From assembly GCA_021805565.1 (NCBI GenBank), contig JAJZFA010000006.1, positions 36,579-100,578 of the forward strand: a stretch of 64,000 nt of DNA, given 5' to 3'. Positions 33,399 through 41,366 of this stretch are shown here, one piece after another (the first letter of the stretch is position 1; each line of letters begins with the position of its first letter). The notes under the pieces are model-generated. The model was not told where the DNA came from and did not search any database. It saw only the letters and a list, made by a program, of their open reading frames with translations. The stretch comes from Pseudomonadota bacterium. Its GTDB lineage: Bacteria > Pseudomonadota > Alphaproteobacteria > Acetobacterales > Acetobacteraceae. A program made the translations under genes and the position numbers.

Positions 33399-34400
33399 TA
33401 GATCGCCTTCACATTTCGCGCGACTATTTATGACGTTCAGAGTATTTCTTTCCCAGAATACGCGCTCGCTGTATCCTTGTATCTGCCGGTCGCCCTCAGC
33501 AAGGATCAACCTCTTCTCCGCCAGCAAAGCGTATGCTTCCTCAAGCTCGATGCCGCAGTATTGACGCCCTAATTTCTTTGCCACCACCGAAGTCGTGCCG
33601 CTCCCCAGGAACGGATCGAACACCAGTTCGCCGGGATTCGAGCTTGCCAGAACGAGCTTCGCGATGAGCTTTTCGCTCTTTTGCGTCGGATGATCTGTGT
33701 TCTCCGGCATCGACCAAAAAGGAATGGTTATGTCGGTCCATAGGTTTGACGGATGCGTGTCTCGGAAATTTCCGTTACCGGTTTCATTCCAATCCTTTGG
33801 CTGTCCGTCTGCGTCGCGATAAGGCGCAATTACGCGCCGCCTCATTTTCACGGCATCGACGTTGAAGGCGAAGCGATCCGAGACGGTGCAAAACCAAATG
33901 TCTTCGCTTGAATTTTTCCAATTCGTCAGTGCGCCTCGCCCCTTCTCTCTCTCCCAGGTAATCCTATTCCGGACAGTAAAATGCTCGGATGCGGCTTCAA
34001 ATATAGACGCTGAGGTGAACCAGTCTCCGCAGATGTAAACGGTCGCAGTCGGCTTAAGCAGCGGTTTCACATTGACAAAAAGTTGCTTCAGCCACTTTGT
34101 ATATTCCGCGACCGGCACGCGTGAGAACGTGCTGCCGCCGAACTTCTTATTGAGATTATAGGGCGGATCCAGGACGAGAAGGTCTACAATTGCCCTGGGC
34201 AGAACATCAAAGGCTTGAAAGCAATCGCCAAGAATCGTACGGCCAACGATGCTTTCAGACTTCAAGCCTTCCACAGATAATAGCCCTTCTCGAAACGCCT
34301 TCGCCTCAGTCCCTCGAACCTCCAGTGTCCGATTGCGGGGGGCTCGCTTCTTCGGGCCTTTACCACCGTGATCTTCATCAATCGGCTTCAGCAGCGACAT
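33375..34400 (-). CDS. Type II DNA methyltransferase (beta class, N6/N4)
   Basis: A 341-residue S-adenosylmethionine-dependent DNA methylase. The catalytic motif IV DPPYNLNKKF comes first (about residue 78) and the SAM-binding motif I FDPFLGSGTTSVVAKKLGR comes near the C-terminus, the order of the beta class (M.HinfI/CcrM-like). GIELEEAYALLAEKR continues motif II. The enzyme methylates adenine-N6 or cytosine-N4 at an unknown site and would protect the host from the partner endonuclease at 32286. A HTH gene starts upstream with a 5-base gap, so both are one transcript. Confidence 0.88.
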   Translation of the reverse strand: MSLLKPIDEDHGGKGPKKRAPRNRTLEVRGTEAKAFREGLLSVEGLKSESIVGRTILGDCFQAFDVLPRAIVDLLVLDPPYNLNKKFGGSTFSRVPVAEYTKWLKQLFVNVKPLLKPTATVYICGDWFTSASIFEAASEHFTVRNRITWEREKGRGALTNWKNSSEDIWFCTVSDRFAFNVDAVKMRRRVIAPYRDADGQPKDWNETGNGNFRDTHPSNLWTDITIPFWSMPENTDHPTQKSEKLIAKLVLASSNPGELVFDPFLGSGTTSVVAKKLGRQYCGIELEEAYALLAEKRLILAEGDRQIQGYSERVFWERNTLNVINSRAKCEGDLLPFDKLR

Positions 34401-34405
34401 TCAAT

Positions 34406-34645
34406 CTATCCCTTTGCTTTCACAATCTGACCGAGCAGTCGTTCCAATTCGTCGCGAAGATAAAGGCGGTAGCCATTAACCGGATGTCGATAGGGCCTCA
34501 GTTTGCCGGCTTTATCCCAATTTCGCAGAGTGGATCGTGACACCCCCAACTGCTCCGCCGCCTCGCCCACCGTGAGGTAGTCGGCCAGATTCAGCTTTTC
34601 GTCTCCCGTCTCTGTTGGCATATCAAACCTTATCAAGCTATGCAA
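34406..34645 (-). CDS. MerR/excisionase-type HTH protein
   Basis: A 79-residue DNA-binding protein whose core reads YLTVGEAAEQLGVSRSTLRNW, then GKLRPYRHPVNGYRLYLRDEL, the winged HTH of MerR and of phage excisionases. There is no effector domain. It is immediately upstream of the methyltransferase on the same strand, so it may control the restriction-modification genes as C-proteins do, or act as the excisionase for the nearby recombinase; the former fits the operon better (inference). A shorter start at ATG 34621 is possible. Confidence 0.75.
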   Translation of the reverse strand: MHSLIRFDMPTETGDEKLNLADYLTVGEAAEQLGVSRSTLRNWDKAGKLRPYRHPVNGYRLYLRDELERLLGQIVKAKG

Positions 34646-34986
34646 GACCTGCTAGATTCCATCTGACACTATCAGACCTTCACAAACAATGCATAGTCTG
34701 GATATCGGGAGTAGGACGGACGCAACAAGGGATTGGCTCTGGCGATGGAGGGCCAGATAAAAGGCCGCACATTGCGGCTCGGGCGGTCGATTGATTTTGC
34801 TTCGATTTTTCGTCGATCAGGCAATGTGCTGCCTTGGGGCGCAATGTGCACTGAGCCGTTAATATGTTGTGTAAAAACAACTTTTTGCACATTTCTCTCA
34901 GCGATAGCCGAACTGCCGGAACGAATCCGCTTTCCATGCCGAGCGTTGCATGATAGGTTACATGTAACCATACAAAGGAACCGAAC
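34646..34986. other. AT-rich regulatory gap before mazEF
   Basis: This 341-base gap lies between divergent genes and is lower in GC than its flanks. A perfect 14-bp palindrome GGTTACATGTAACC (34956-34969) lies 17 bases upstream of the mazE start and is a probable autoregulatory operator. CTATGCA (34638-34644) and TGCATAG (34690-34696) form a wider inverted repeat near the HTH gene start. No gene is seen. Confidence 0.5.
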
Positions 34987-35211
34987 ATGGTCCAGGTGAG
35001 AGGCGCTAAGCCCACCAAGATGAAGGTGCAGGAGCATCGCGACAGGCTGCGCGCCCAAGGTCTGCGGCCGATCCAGATTTGGGTGCCGGACGTGCGCGCG
35101 TCATCCTTCCGGGCAGAGGCGCACCGGCAATCGCTCGCCGTGGCGGATAGCGCCCATGCAGCCGGCGATCAAGCGTTCATCGACGCTGTGTCCGATTGGG
35201 ACGATGAATGA
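34987..35211 (+). CDS. mazE: MazE-type antitoxin (DUF3018)
   Basis: A 74-residue antitoxin of the DUF3018/MazE-like type. The N-terminal part (KMKVQEHRDRLRAQGLRP, then IQIWVPDVRAS) is the DNA-binding and dimer part; the acidic C-terminus (FIDAVSDWDDE) is the toxin-neutralising tail. ATG 34987 has AAAGGA upstream. The stop overlaps the toxin start by 4 bases, the usual toxin-antitoxin layout. The upstream palindrome at 34956 suggests repression by the MazEF complex. Confidence 0.85.
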   Translation: MVQVRGAKPTKMKVQEHRDRLRAQGLRPIQIWVPDVRASSFRAEAHRQSLAVADSAHAAGDQAFIDAVSDWDDE

Positions 35212-35564
35212 GGCGGGGCGAGGTCTGGACCGTCTCCGGCGGCAAGGACTACGCGGGCAAGCCGCGTCCTGTCGTCATCGTGCAGGACGACAGCTTCGAC
35301 GCGACGGACTCGATCACGATCTGCGCCTTCACCACCGACCCGACCGAAGCGCCCCTGTTTCGGCTGCCGGTCGAGCCAAACGAACGAAATGGTCTCCGCT
35401 CTCCCTCCCAGCTGATGGTGGACAAGATCACCACTGTCCCGAAATCCAAGGTCGGCGAGCGGATCGGCCGGCTAGACGACGAGGACATGGTCCGGCTCAA
35501 CCAAGCCATGCTGGTGTTCCTCGGCTTGGCGGTGTCGCCGAGAACGGGCCGGAAAGGGGAATGA
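35208..35564 (+). CDS. mazF: MazF/PemK-type mRNA interferase toxin
   Basis: A 118-residue endoribonuclease toxin of the MazF/PemK family. It starts MRRGEVWTVSGG, followed by KPRPVVIVQDDSFDATDSI and ICAFTTDPTEAPLFRLPVE; the conserved Arg of RPVVIVQ and the Ser/Thr of the third strand fit the active site. The C-terminal VDKITTVPKSKVGERIGRL is also standard. It cleaves mRNA when the antitoxin decays. It helps stabilise the mobile region that also holds the restriction system and recombinase. Confidence 0.88.
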   Translation: MRRGEVWTVSGGKDYAGKPRPVVIVQDDSFDATDSITICAFTTDPTEAPLFRLPVEPNERNGLRSPSQLMVDKITTVPKSKVGERIGRLDDEDMVRLNQAMLVFLGLAVSPRTGRKGE

Positions 35565-35586
35565 CGAGAAGCGCCGCGACCGAGGT

Positions 35587-35880
35587 GTGTCGGGGCGTGA
35601 CGTGGCGCAATCACAGGCTATTCAGCCGGTCCGACGCCAGCGCGATACTGTGTGGATGCCCCGGTCGTCGCGTAACCCAGCTCCCACCATCTCCGATCAG
35701 CTCGAATCGCTGCTCGGCTATCCTTGGTCGTTCCCCGGACGGCCGCCGAAGTATGACTTCTCGACTTGGACTGTCACCGACGACTGGCCGGAGCATATCC
35801 CGGTCACCGAGACCGAGGTGGAGGTGTTCGAGCGATGGTTCGCCGATCTGTTCGATGAGCTGTTCGGATCGGCTTCATGA
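35587..35880 (+). CDS. Hypothetical protein upstream of the recombinase
   Basis: A 97-residue acidic protein from a GTG start, 22 bases after the MazF stop and 21 bases before the recombinase start, so it is probably part of one operon. The C-terminal half (DDWPEHIPVTETEVEVFERW, then FADLFDELFG) is well formed, and similar small proteins occur upstream of serine recombinases in rhizobia as far as I recall. The function is unknown. The first 30 residues are less certain. Confidence 0.5.
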   Translation: MSGRDVAQSQAIQPVRRQRDTVWMPRSSRNPAPTISDQLESLLGYPWSFPGRPPKYDFSTWTVTDDWPEHIPVTETEVEVFERWFADLFDELFGSAS

Positions 35881-35901
35881 CCCGACCGGGAGACAGATGC
35901 C

Positions 35902-37506
35902 ATGACCGTGCCCCTGCGCGCCGCCCTCTATCTGCGTGTCTCGACGGCGCGGCAGGCCGAGCACGATGTCTCCATCCCCGACCAGAAGCGTCAGGGTGAG
36001 GCTTATTGCGAGGCGCGGGGCTATCAGCTCGTCGAGACCTATGTGGAGCCAGGCGCGTCGGCCACCAACGACCGCCGGCCTGAGTTCCAGCGCATGATCG
36101 AAGCGGGCACGTCCAGGCCCGCGCCCTTCGACGTCGTCGTGGTCCATAGCTTTAGCCGCTTCTTCCGCGACGCCTTCGACATGGAGTTCTACGTGCGCAA
36201 GCTGGCGAAGAACGGCGTCAAGCTTCTGTCGATCACCCAGGAGATCGGCGACGATCCGGTGCATCAGATGATGCGGCAGATCATGGCGCTATTCGACGAA
36301 TACCAGTCCAAGGAAAACGCCAAACACGTTATGCGGGCCTTGAAAGAGAATGCCCGGCAAGGGTTCTGGAACGGCTCGCTTCCGCCCATCGGCTACCGCG
36401 TCGTCGCGGCCGAGCAGCGCGGCGCGAAGGTCAAGAAGAAGCTGGAGATCGATCCGCTCCATGCCGAGACGGTGCGACTGATTTATCGGCTGGCGCTCCA
36501 CGGCGACGGCGCCAAGGGCCAGATGGGCGTGAAGAACATCGTCAGCTATCTCAACCGTAACCGCATCTTCACCCGCGACGGCGGCCGTTGGGGCATCGGC
36601 CAGGTCCACCGCATCCTCACCCGCCGCACCTACATGGGCGAGCATGAGTTCAACAAGCGGTCGAAGTCCAAGGAATTGAAGCCGGTCAGCGAGATCGTGG
36701 TCGTGCCGGTCCCACCGATCATCGACCGCGAGACCTTCGACGCGGTGCAGGCGCTGCTGAAGACCCGGCATCCCACAGTGACGCCATCTGCCGTCGTCAG
36801 CGGCCCGACCCTCCTTACCGGCCTGATTTATTGCGCCAAGTGCGGCGGAGCCATGACCATCCGCACCGGCAAGGGCGGGCGCTATCGCTACTACGCCTGT
36901 TCGACCAAGGCCCGGCAGGGGCCGACCGCTTGCGAAGGCATGGCCGTGCCGATGGACAAGCTGGACGATCTTGTCGCCAGCCATCTGGAAGTACGCTTGC
37001 TTCAGCCCGAGCGGCTGGAAACGATCCTCGCCACGGTGCTCGACCGGCGGCAGGAGCGATCCGAGCGCCAGCGCGAGCACATCGCCGAATTGAACCGGCG
37101 CGCGGCGGAATCGGAGGCCCGCCTCAAGCGCCTCTACGACGCTATCGAGGCGGGCGTTGCCGACCTGCACGACCCGGCGCTTAAGGACCGCATCGACGGC
37201 CTCAAGGCCATCCGCGATCAGGCGAAGGCCGATGCCGAGCGCGCCCAGGCCATTCTTGAGAACTCCGGCAGCAAGGCCGTTACTCCGCAGATGGTGCGCA
37301 CCTTCGCCGAAACCGCGCGCCGGCATATCCGCCTTGAAGGGGGTGGTTATCGCCGCGACCATCTTCGCGCGCTCGCCCAGCGCGTGGAGGTCGCCGAAGG
37401 CGACGTCCGCATCATGGGATCGAAGTCCCGGCTGCTCCAGACGCTCGTGGCGAATGGCGGCGCGAACGCGGTGCCCACACAGGGACTGAAGTGGCGGAGG
37501 GGATGA
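35902..37506 (+). CDS. Large serine recombinase (integrase)
   Basis: A 534-residue site-specific recombinase. The resolvase domain starts AALYLRVSTARQAEHDVS with the catalytic Ser in RVSTARQ. It is followed by the recombinase domain (KNIVSYLNRNRIFTRDGG, WGIGQVHRILTRRTYMGE), a zinc ribbon (YCAKCGGAMTIRTG with further Cys in YYACSTK) and a C-terminal coiled coil (about residues 370-450). It integrates and excises DNA by double-strand cleavage. Its last four codons and stop (37492-37506) are made by a fragment of tRNA-Ser 3' sequence, as is common for integrases lying beside a tRNA att site. Confidence 0.9.
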   Translation: MTVPLRAALYLRVSTARQAEHDVSIPDQKRQGEAYCEARGYQLVETYVEPGASATNDRRPEFQRMIEAGTSRPAPFDVVVVHSFSRFFRDAFDMEFYVRKLAKNGVKLLSITQEIGDDPVHQMMRQIMALFDEYQSKENAKHVMRALKENARQGFWNGSLPPIGYRVVAAEQRGAKVKKKLEIDPLHAETVRLIYRLALHGDGAKGQMGVKNIVSYLNRNRIFTRDGGRWGIGQVHRILTRRTYMGEHEFNKRSKSKELKPVSEIVVVPVPPIIDRETFDAVQALLKTRHPTVTPSAVVSGPTLLTGLIYCAKCGGAMTIRTGKGGRYRYYACSTKARQGPTACEGMAVPMDKLDDLVASHLEVRLLQPERLETILATVLDRRQERSERQREHIAELNRRAAESEARLKRLYDAIEAGVADLHDPALKDRIDGLKAIRDQAKADAERAQAILENSGSKAVTPQMVRTFAETARRHIRLEGGGYRRDHLRALAQRVEVAEGDVRIMGSKSRLLQTLVANGGANAVPTQGLKWRRG

Positions 37507-37556
37507 GATTCGAACTCACGGTACGGGTTGACCCCGTACAACGGTTTAGCAAACCG
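37492..37556 (-). repeat. tRNA-Ser 3' fragment, 65-bp direct repeat (att-like)
   Basis: These 65 bases are identical to 50043-50107, the 3' part of tRNA-Ser(GCT) from the CCA end to the anticodon stem. After 37556 the sequence differs and the tRNA 5' part is missing, so it is not a functional tRNA. Both copies have the same orientation and are 12,551 bp apart, the layout expected for attL and attR. Confidence 0.85.
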
Positions 37557-37765
37557 ACACCCACCGCTTGAACTGCCGCAAACCGATCCCAAGCCGATGC
37601 GCCGCGTCACGCTGGTCGAGCGTCTTCTCGATCGTTTGCCTTATCAGGCGCGACCTGTCCGGCTCCCGCCCGCTCATCGAAAGATACCGTTCGTCCACGA
37701 TGGCCTCTTATTGGGCAGTGTCCAAAAGGGGCATTCTAACTGTCCAAAAAGCGGACATTCTGGCG
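37557..37765 (-). pseudogene. ISNCY-type transposase, N-terminal fragment
   Basis: On the minus strand a GTG near 37700 starts VDERYLSMSGREPDRSRL, followed by the HTH-like IEKTLDQRDAAHRLGIG and LRQFKRWV. These match the N-terminus of ISNCY-type transposases. It stops where the tRNA fragment begins, so the catalytic part is lost. Upstream, two repeats of the form TGTCCAAAA.GNNCATTCT (37720-37738 and 37741-37761) look like the IS end. It sits at the left edge of the island. Confidence 0.6.
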
Positions 37766-37884
37766 TTGCGTTAACACCTATATCAAAGGCGTTGACACGT
37801 TCCCTGGTGCGCTAGACATTCGGTATCAGGGTGCTGGACGAAATCGCAGCCAACCCGGAAATGGGCGAAAACAGGGAGATTACG

Positions 37885-38463
37885 ATGAGCAACGCAGTCG
37901 CTATTCATCCATCGGTCGATAATGGGATACATGCAGCTTCCGGTACATTCGCCGGTGGAACGTTGGCCTGCAAATGCACCACCCGGCCGGTTAAGGTTCA
38001 TGTAGCCTGTCAGTCGGCGCATAATCATGCGTGCGGCTGCACCAAATGCTGGAAGCCCGCCGGCGCGTTGTTCGCCGTGGTGGCCGTGGCCCCGCGTGAC
38101 AAGGTTACTGTCATTGAAAATGCCGACAAGCTGAAAATCGTGGACGCATCCGCGACCATCCAGCGCCATGCCTGTTCGGAATGCGGCGTGCATATGTTTG
38201 GCCGCATCGAAAATGCCAAACACCCGTTTTTCGGCCTGGATTTCATCCACACCGAATTGTCTCCGGAAAAGGGCTGGTCGGCGCCGGAATTCGCCGCCTT
38301 CGTGTCGTCGATCATCGAGGCCGGCGCCGATCCGGCGAACATGGGCGCGGTACGCGCACGCCTGAAGGGACTCGGGCTCGAACTTTATGACTGCCTGTCG
38401 CCTGCCCTGATGGATTACATCGCCACGCATGTCGCCAAGCAGACCGGCGCGTTGAAATCCTGA
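37885..38463 (+). CDS. gfa: S-(hydroxymethyl)glutathione synthase (Gfa)
   Basis: Gfa speeds the reaction of formaldehyde with glutathione to S-hydroxymethylglutathione, the substrate of the next gene. The 192-residue protein has the Gfa zinc sites: [23 protein letters not shown] and [10 protein letters not shown] (Cys pairs for structural and catalytic zinc). The ATG at 37885 has GGGAG seven bases upstream; the frame is open from 37831. It is first of three genes that oxidise formaldehyde to formate. A weak promoter region lies in the IS remnant upstream. Confidence 0.93.
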   Translation: MSNAVAIHPSVDNGIHAASGTFAGGTLACKCTTRPVKVHVACQSAHNHACGCTKCWKPAGALFAVVAVAPRDKVTVIENADKLKIVDASATIQRHACSECGVHMFGRIENAKHPFFGLDFIHTELSPEKGWSAPEFAAFVSSIIEAGADPANMGAVRARLKGLGLELYDCLSPALMDYIATHVAKQTGALKS

Positions 38464-38489
38464 ATTCCGAATAAACACGAGGCTCTGAA

Positions 38490-39599
38490 ATGGACATCCG
38501 CGCAGCGGTGGCATGGGAGGCTGGAAAGCCTCTGTCGATCGAAACCATTCAATTGGAAGGCCCTAAAGGAAACGAGGTTCTGGTTGAAATCAAAGCGACC
38601 GGAATTTGCCACACCGACAAATTCACCCTGTCGGGCGCGGATCCAGAAGGAATATTTCCGGCTATTCTCGGCCATGAAGGCGCGGGCATCGTCATCGATG
38701 TCGGACCTGATGTCAGACACCTCAAGAAGGGCGACCACGTCATTCCGCTGTACACCCCTGAGTGTCGCGAGTGTAAATCCTGCACAAGTCAGAAAACCAA
38801 CCTGTGCACGTCCATTCGTACCACGCAGGGCAAGGGACTGATGCCCGATAGCACCACCAGATTCTCAAAAAACGGCAAGCCGATATACCACTACATGGGG
38901 TGTTCGACCTTCGCCAATTTTACCGTCATGCCGGAAATCGCCTTGGCCAAGGTGCGCGACGACGCGCCGTTCGAGAAGATTTGCTATATTGGTTGCGGCG
39001 TCACCACCGGTGTCGGCGCCGTAATCTTCACCGCCAAGGTGGAACCCGGTGCCAACGTGGTGGTGTTCGGGCTCGGAGGCATCGGGCTCAACGTCGTCCA
39101 GGGTGCCAGGATCGCCGGAGCCGACATGATCGTCGGCGTCGATGTCAATCCTGCGCGTGAGGAACTCGCGCGCAAGTTCGGCATGACGCATTTCATCAAT
39201 CCGAAGCAGGTCACAGGCGATCTGGTGGCCCATATTGTTGCAATGACCGGTGGGGGCGCCGATTACAGCTTTGAATGTGTGGGCAACACGACATTGATGC
39301 GCCAAGCCTTGGAATGTTGTCATCGCGGCTGGGGTGTTGCAACCGTGATCGGCGTTGCCGGCGCGGGCCAGGAAATCTCAACCCGCCCGTTCCAATTGGT
39401 CACCGGCCGGCGCTGGATCGGTTCGGCGTTCGGCGGTGCGCGCGGTCGCACCGATGTGCCGAAAATCGTTGACTGGTACGTAGATGGAAAGATCAACATC
39501 GACGATCTCATCACCCATGTCATGCCGCTGGAAAAAATCAACGACGCGTTCGATCTCATGGCCAGCGGCGAGTCGATCCGCAGCGTTGTCGTTTACTGA
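38490..39599 (+). CDS. frmA: S-(hydroxymethyl)glutathione dehydrogenase (class III ADH)
   Basis: A 369-residue zinc-dependent, NAD-linked dehydrogenase that turns S-hydroxymethylglutathione into S-formylglutathione in the cytoplasm. It has the catalytic zinc motif ATGICHTDKFTLSG, GHEGAGIV, the structural-zinc cysteines in CRECKSCTSQKTNLC and the Rossmann motif VFGLGGIGLNVVQGA. AFGGARGRTDVPKIVDWY is typical of class III enzymes. It lies between gfa and the hydrolase (gap 6 bases to the latter). The pathway detoxifies or dissimilates formaldehyde made by XoxF. Confidence 0.95.
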   Translation: MDIRAAVAWEAGKPLSIETIQLEGPKGNEVLVEIKATGICHTDKFTLSGADPEGIFPAILGHEGAGIVIDVGPDVRHLKKGDHVIPLYTPECRECKSCTSQKTNLCTSIRTTQGKGLMPDSTTRFSKNGKPIYHYMGCSTFANFTVMPEIALAKVRDDAPFEKICYIGCGVTTGVGAVIFTAKVEPGANVVVFGLGGIGLNVVQGARIAGADMIVGVDVNPAREELARKFGMTHFINPKQVTGDLVAHIVAMTGGGADYSFECVGNTTLMRQALECCHRGWGVATVIGVAGAGQEISTRPFQLVTGRRWIGSAFGGARGRTDVPKIVDWYVDGKINIDDLITHVMPLEKINDAFDLMASGESIRSVVVY

Positions 39600-39605
39600 C
39601 CGCCG

Positions 39606-40454
39606 ATGATCGACGTCCACAGCGAACAGAAGTGCTTCGGCGGCACGATCGGCTATTACTCATATAAATCGGAAGAGATTGGGGCGGAGATGAAGTTCTC
39701 CGTCTTCGTACCGTCCCGGCCTGCCGCGGGACCACTTCCGGCGTTGTACTATTTGGCGGGCCTTACCTGCACCGAGGAAACCTTCATGATCAAGTCCGGC
39801 GCGCTGCGTCTGGCCGCCGATCTTGGGCTGATTCTCGTGGCGCCGGACACCAGCCCCCGCGGCCTCGGCCTCCCGGGTGAAAACGACAACTGGGACTTCG
39901 GCACAGGGGCGGGCTTCTACCTCGATGCCGAGGCGGAACCCTGGCGCCGTAACTACCGGATGTACAGCTACGTCGTGAATGAATTGCCCGCGCTGGTAGA
40001 GCGGCGGTTCGCGGCCTGTACAATTCGTCGTGGCATCTTCGGTCATTCCATGGGTGGCCATGGTGCCCTGGTCGCCGCACTCAAAAATCCAGGCCGCTAT
40101 CGATCCGTCTCCGCGTTTGCGCCGATTGCAAACCCGGTGGCGGTGCCGTGGGGCGAGAAAGCGTTTGGCAATTATCTCGGGCCGGACCGATCGCGATGGA
40201 ACCAATGGGACAGCACTATGCTGATGCGAACCGCTCCATATCCGGGAGATATCCTGGTCGATCAGGGACAAGACGATCCGTTTCTGGAGCGCGAATTGCA
40301 CCCCGCAGCGCTCGAAGCCGCCGCCGCGGCGAGCGGGCAGTCGCTGACATTACGGCTACAGCCCGGTTATGACCACTCCTACTGGTTCATCCAGACTTTC
40401 ATGGCCGATCACATGAAATGGCACGCGGACCGGTTGAACGCCGGTTCGGACTGA
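39606..40454 (+). CDS. fghA: S-formylglutathione hydrolase
   Basis: A 282-residue alpha/beta-hydrolase (esterase D type) that splits S-formylglutathione into formate and glutathione. The nucleophile elbow is IFGHSMGGHGALVAA, the acid is in DQGQDDPFLER and the catalytic His in LQPGYDHSYWFIQTF. The N-terminal KCFGGTIGYYSYKSEEIG is also conserved. It follows the dehydrogenase by six bases and ends the formaldehyde operon. Further downstream are a decayed beta-propeller gene and the XoxF cluster. Confidence 0.95.
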   Translation: MIDVHSEQKCFGGTIGYYSYKSEEIGAEMKFSVFVPSRPAAGPLPALYYLAGLTCTEETFMIKSGALRLAADLGLILVAPDTSPRGLGLPGENDNWDFGTGAGFYLDAEAEPWRRNYRMYSYVVNELPALVERRFAACTIRRGIFGHSMGGHGALVAALKNPGRYRSVSAFAPIANPVAVPWGEKAFGNYLGPDRSRWNQWDSTMLMRTAPYPGDILVDQGQDDPFLERELHPAALEAAAAASGQSLTLRLQPGYDHSYWFIQTFMADHMKWHADRLNAGSD

Positions 40455-40539
40455 TCGGGGCGGCGCGACGAGTCAATGCCCGTCAGCACCGGGATGCCTG
40501 TTTCAAAACAAAAATGGCCGTCGGCGGGTGCGGAATTCA

Positions 40540-40678
40540 TCGGCGTCGGCGAGCACGCCCTGACCGCTTACGTAACGAACGAACGCGAAACACCGTCCGC
40601 GTCGTCGATCTGGACGCGGGCAAAACCATGCAGACGATCGAGGTTGGCCAGTGGCCGCGCCGCGTCGTGCTGACGAGG
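40540..40678 (+). pseudogene. Remnant of a PQQ-associated YVTN beta-propeller gene
   Basis: Two frames carry parts of one blade: TAYVTNERE (from 40563) and, after a one-base shift, NTVRVVDLDAGKTMQTIEVG then QWPRRVVLT. Together they resemble the first blade of the 'PQQ-dependent catabolism-associated beta-propeller' proteins that accompany quinoprotein dehydrogenase clusters. The rest of the roughly 300-residue protein is gone, and the next gene starts at once. So this accessory gene has been lost in this island. Confidence 0.6.
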
Positions 40679-40687
40679 AGGTTCAGG

Positions 40688-41299
40688 ATGAAGGCGATTG
40701 GATCGATTGCGTTTCTCCTCATGTGTCTCGACACGGCAATGGCCGCCTCGCCGCATGTCGTGGATCCGGACTGGCCTTGCCAACAGGTCAAGGTCGATAC
40801 GTTGTCGGTCGCGTCGTTCTGGACCGGCCCGGCGATCGATCCCGCGAAAACCGACTGGCGGCAAGATGCGGCTGTCGCCACCCTGGTCGCCGCTATTACC
40901 GAAAGAAAGCTACCGCTGGATCTGGCCGCCGCACGCATCGTCACGTTTGCGAAGACAGCCGATAACCAGAAACAACGTGCATTGTCGTTGGTGTTTGCGG
41001 GCGTGTTCGAAGTGCTGAACAGCGAACGGGAAACTGTCCTGGGCGGGCTGGATCGTTTCGGCAAACGCCAGAAGCAACTCGCGTCGGACTTGCGCCAAGA
41101 GATCGCCGATCTGCGTCTAGCACAGGCCGCCACGCCGCCCGACGAAGAAAATATCGCAACCCAGACTCAACGTCTGTTGTGGGATCGGCAATTTTTTGAA
41201 ACACGCAGGCAGACGCTAAGCTTCGCCTGCGATGTTCCGGGAACGATCGAGCAGAGGCTCTTCGGTTTGACGAAAGTCATTCAAGATAACCTGGAATGA
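40688..41299 (+). CDS. Conserved secreted protein of the xox cluster
   Basis: A 203-residue exported protein. The start is ATG 40688 with AGGAGG seven bases upstream. The signal peptide AIGSIAFLLMCLDTAMA is followed by ASPHVVDPDWPCQQVKV; a Cys is near each end (WPCQQ and SFACDVPG). The middle is helical and charged (KRQKQLASDLRQEIADLR), a likely coiled coil. Proteins of this type occur with PQQ-dependent dehydrogenase genes, but the role is not known. It is the first intact gene after the formaldehyde operon. Confidence 0.65.
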   Translation: MKAIGSIAFLLMCLDTAMAASPHVVDPDWPCQQVKVDTLSVASFWTGPAIDPAKTDWRQDAAVATLVAAITERKLPLDLAAARIVTFAKTADNQKQRALSLVFAGVFEVLNSERETVLGGLDRFGKRQKQLASDLRQEIADLRLAQAATPPDEENIATQTQRLLWDRQFFETRRQTLSFACDVPGTIEQRLFGLTKVIQDNLE

Positions 41300-41366
41300 A
41301 TGGTCAGTACAGTAGTTTCGGTTATGCAATGCGCGCGATGAACATTCCGTCCTTTTTCTAAACGAG

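Noticed and set aside
36289..37362. 357-residue leftward frame opposite the recombinase
   Set aside because: It is antisense to the zinc ribbon and coiled coil of the recombinase and has shadow-type composition.
37492..37556. A second tRNA-Ser gene
   Set aside because: Only the 3' part is present; the acceptor 5' strand, D arm and half of the anticodon stem are missing, so it cannot fold as a tRNA. It is treated as an att-like fragment.
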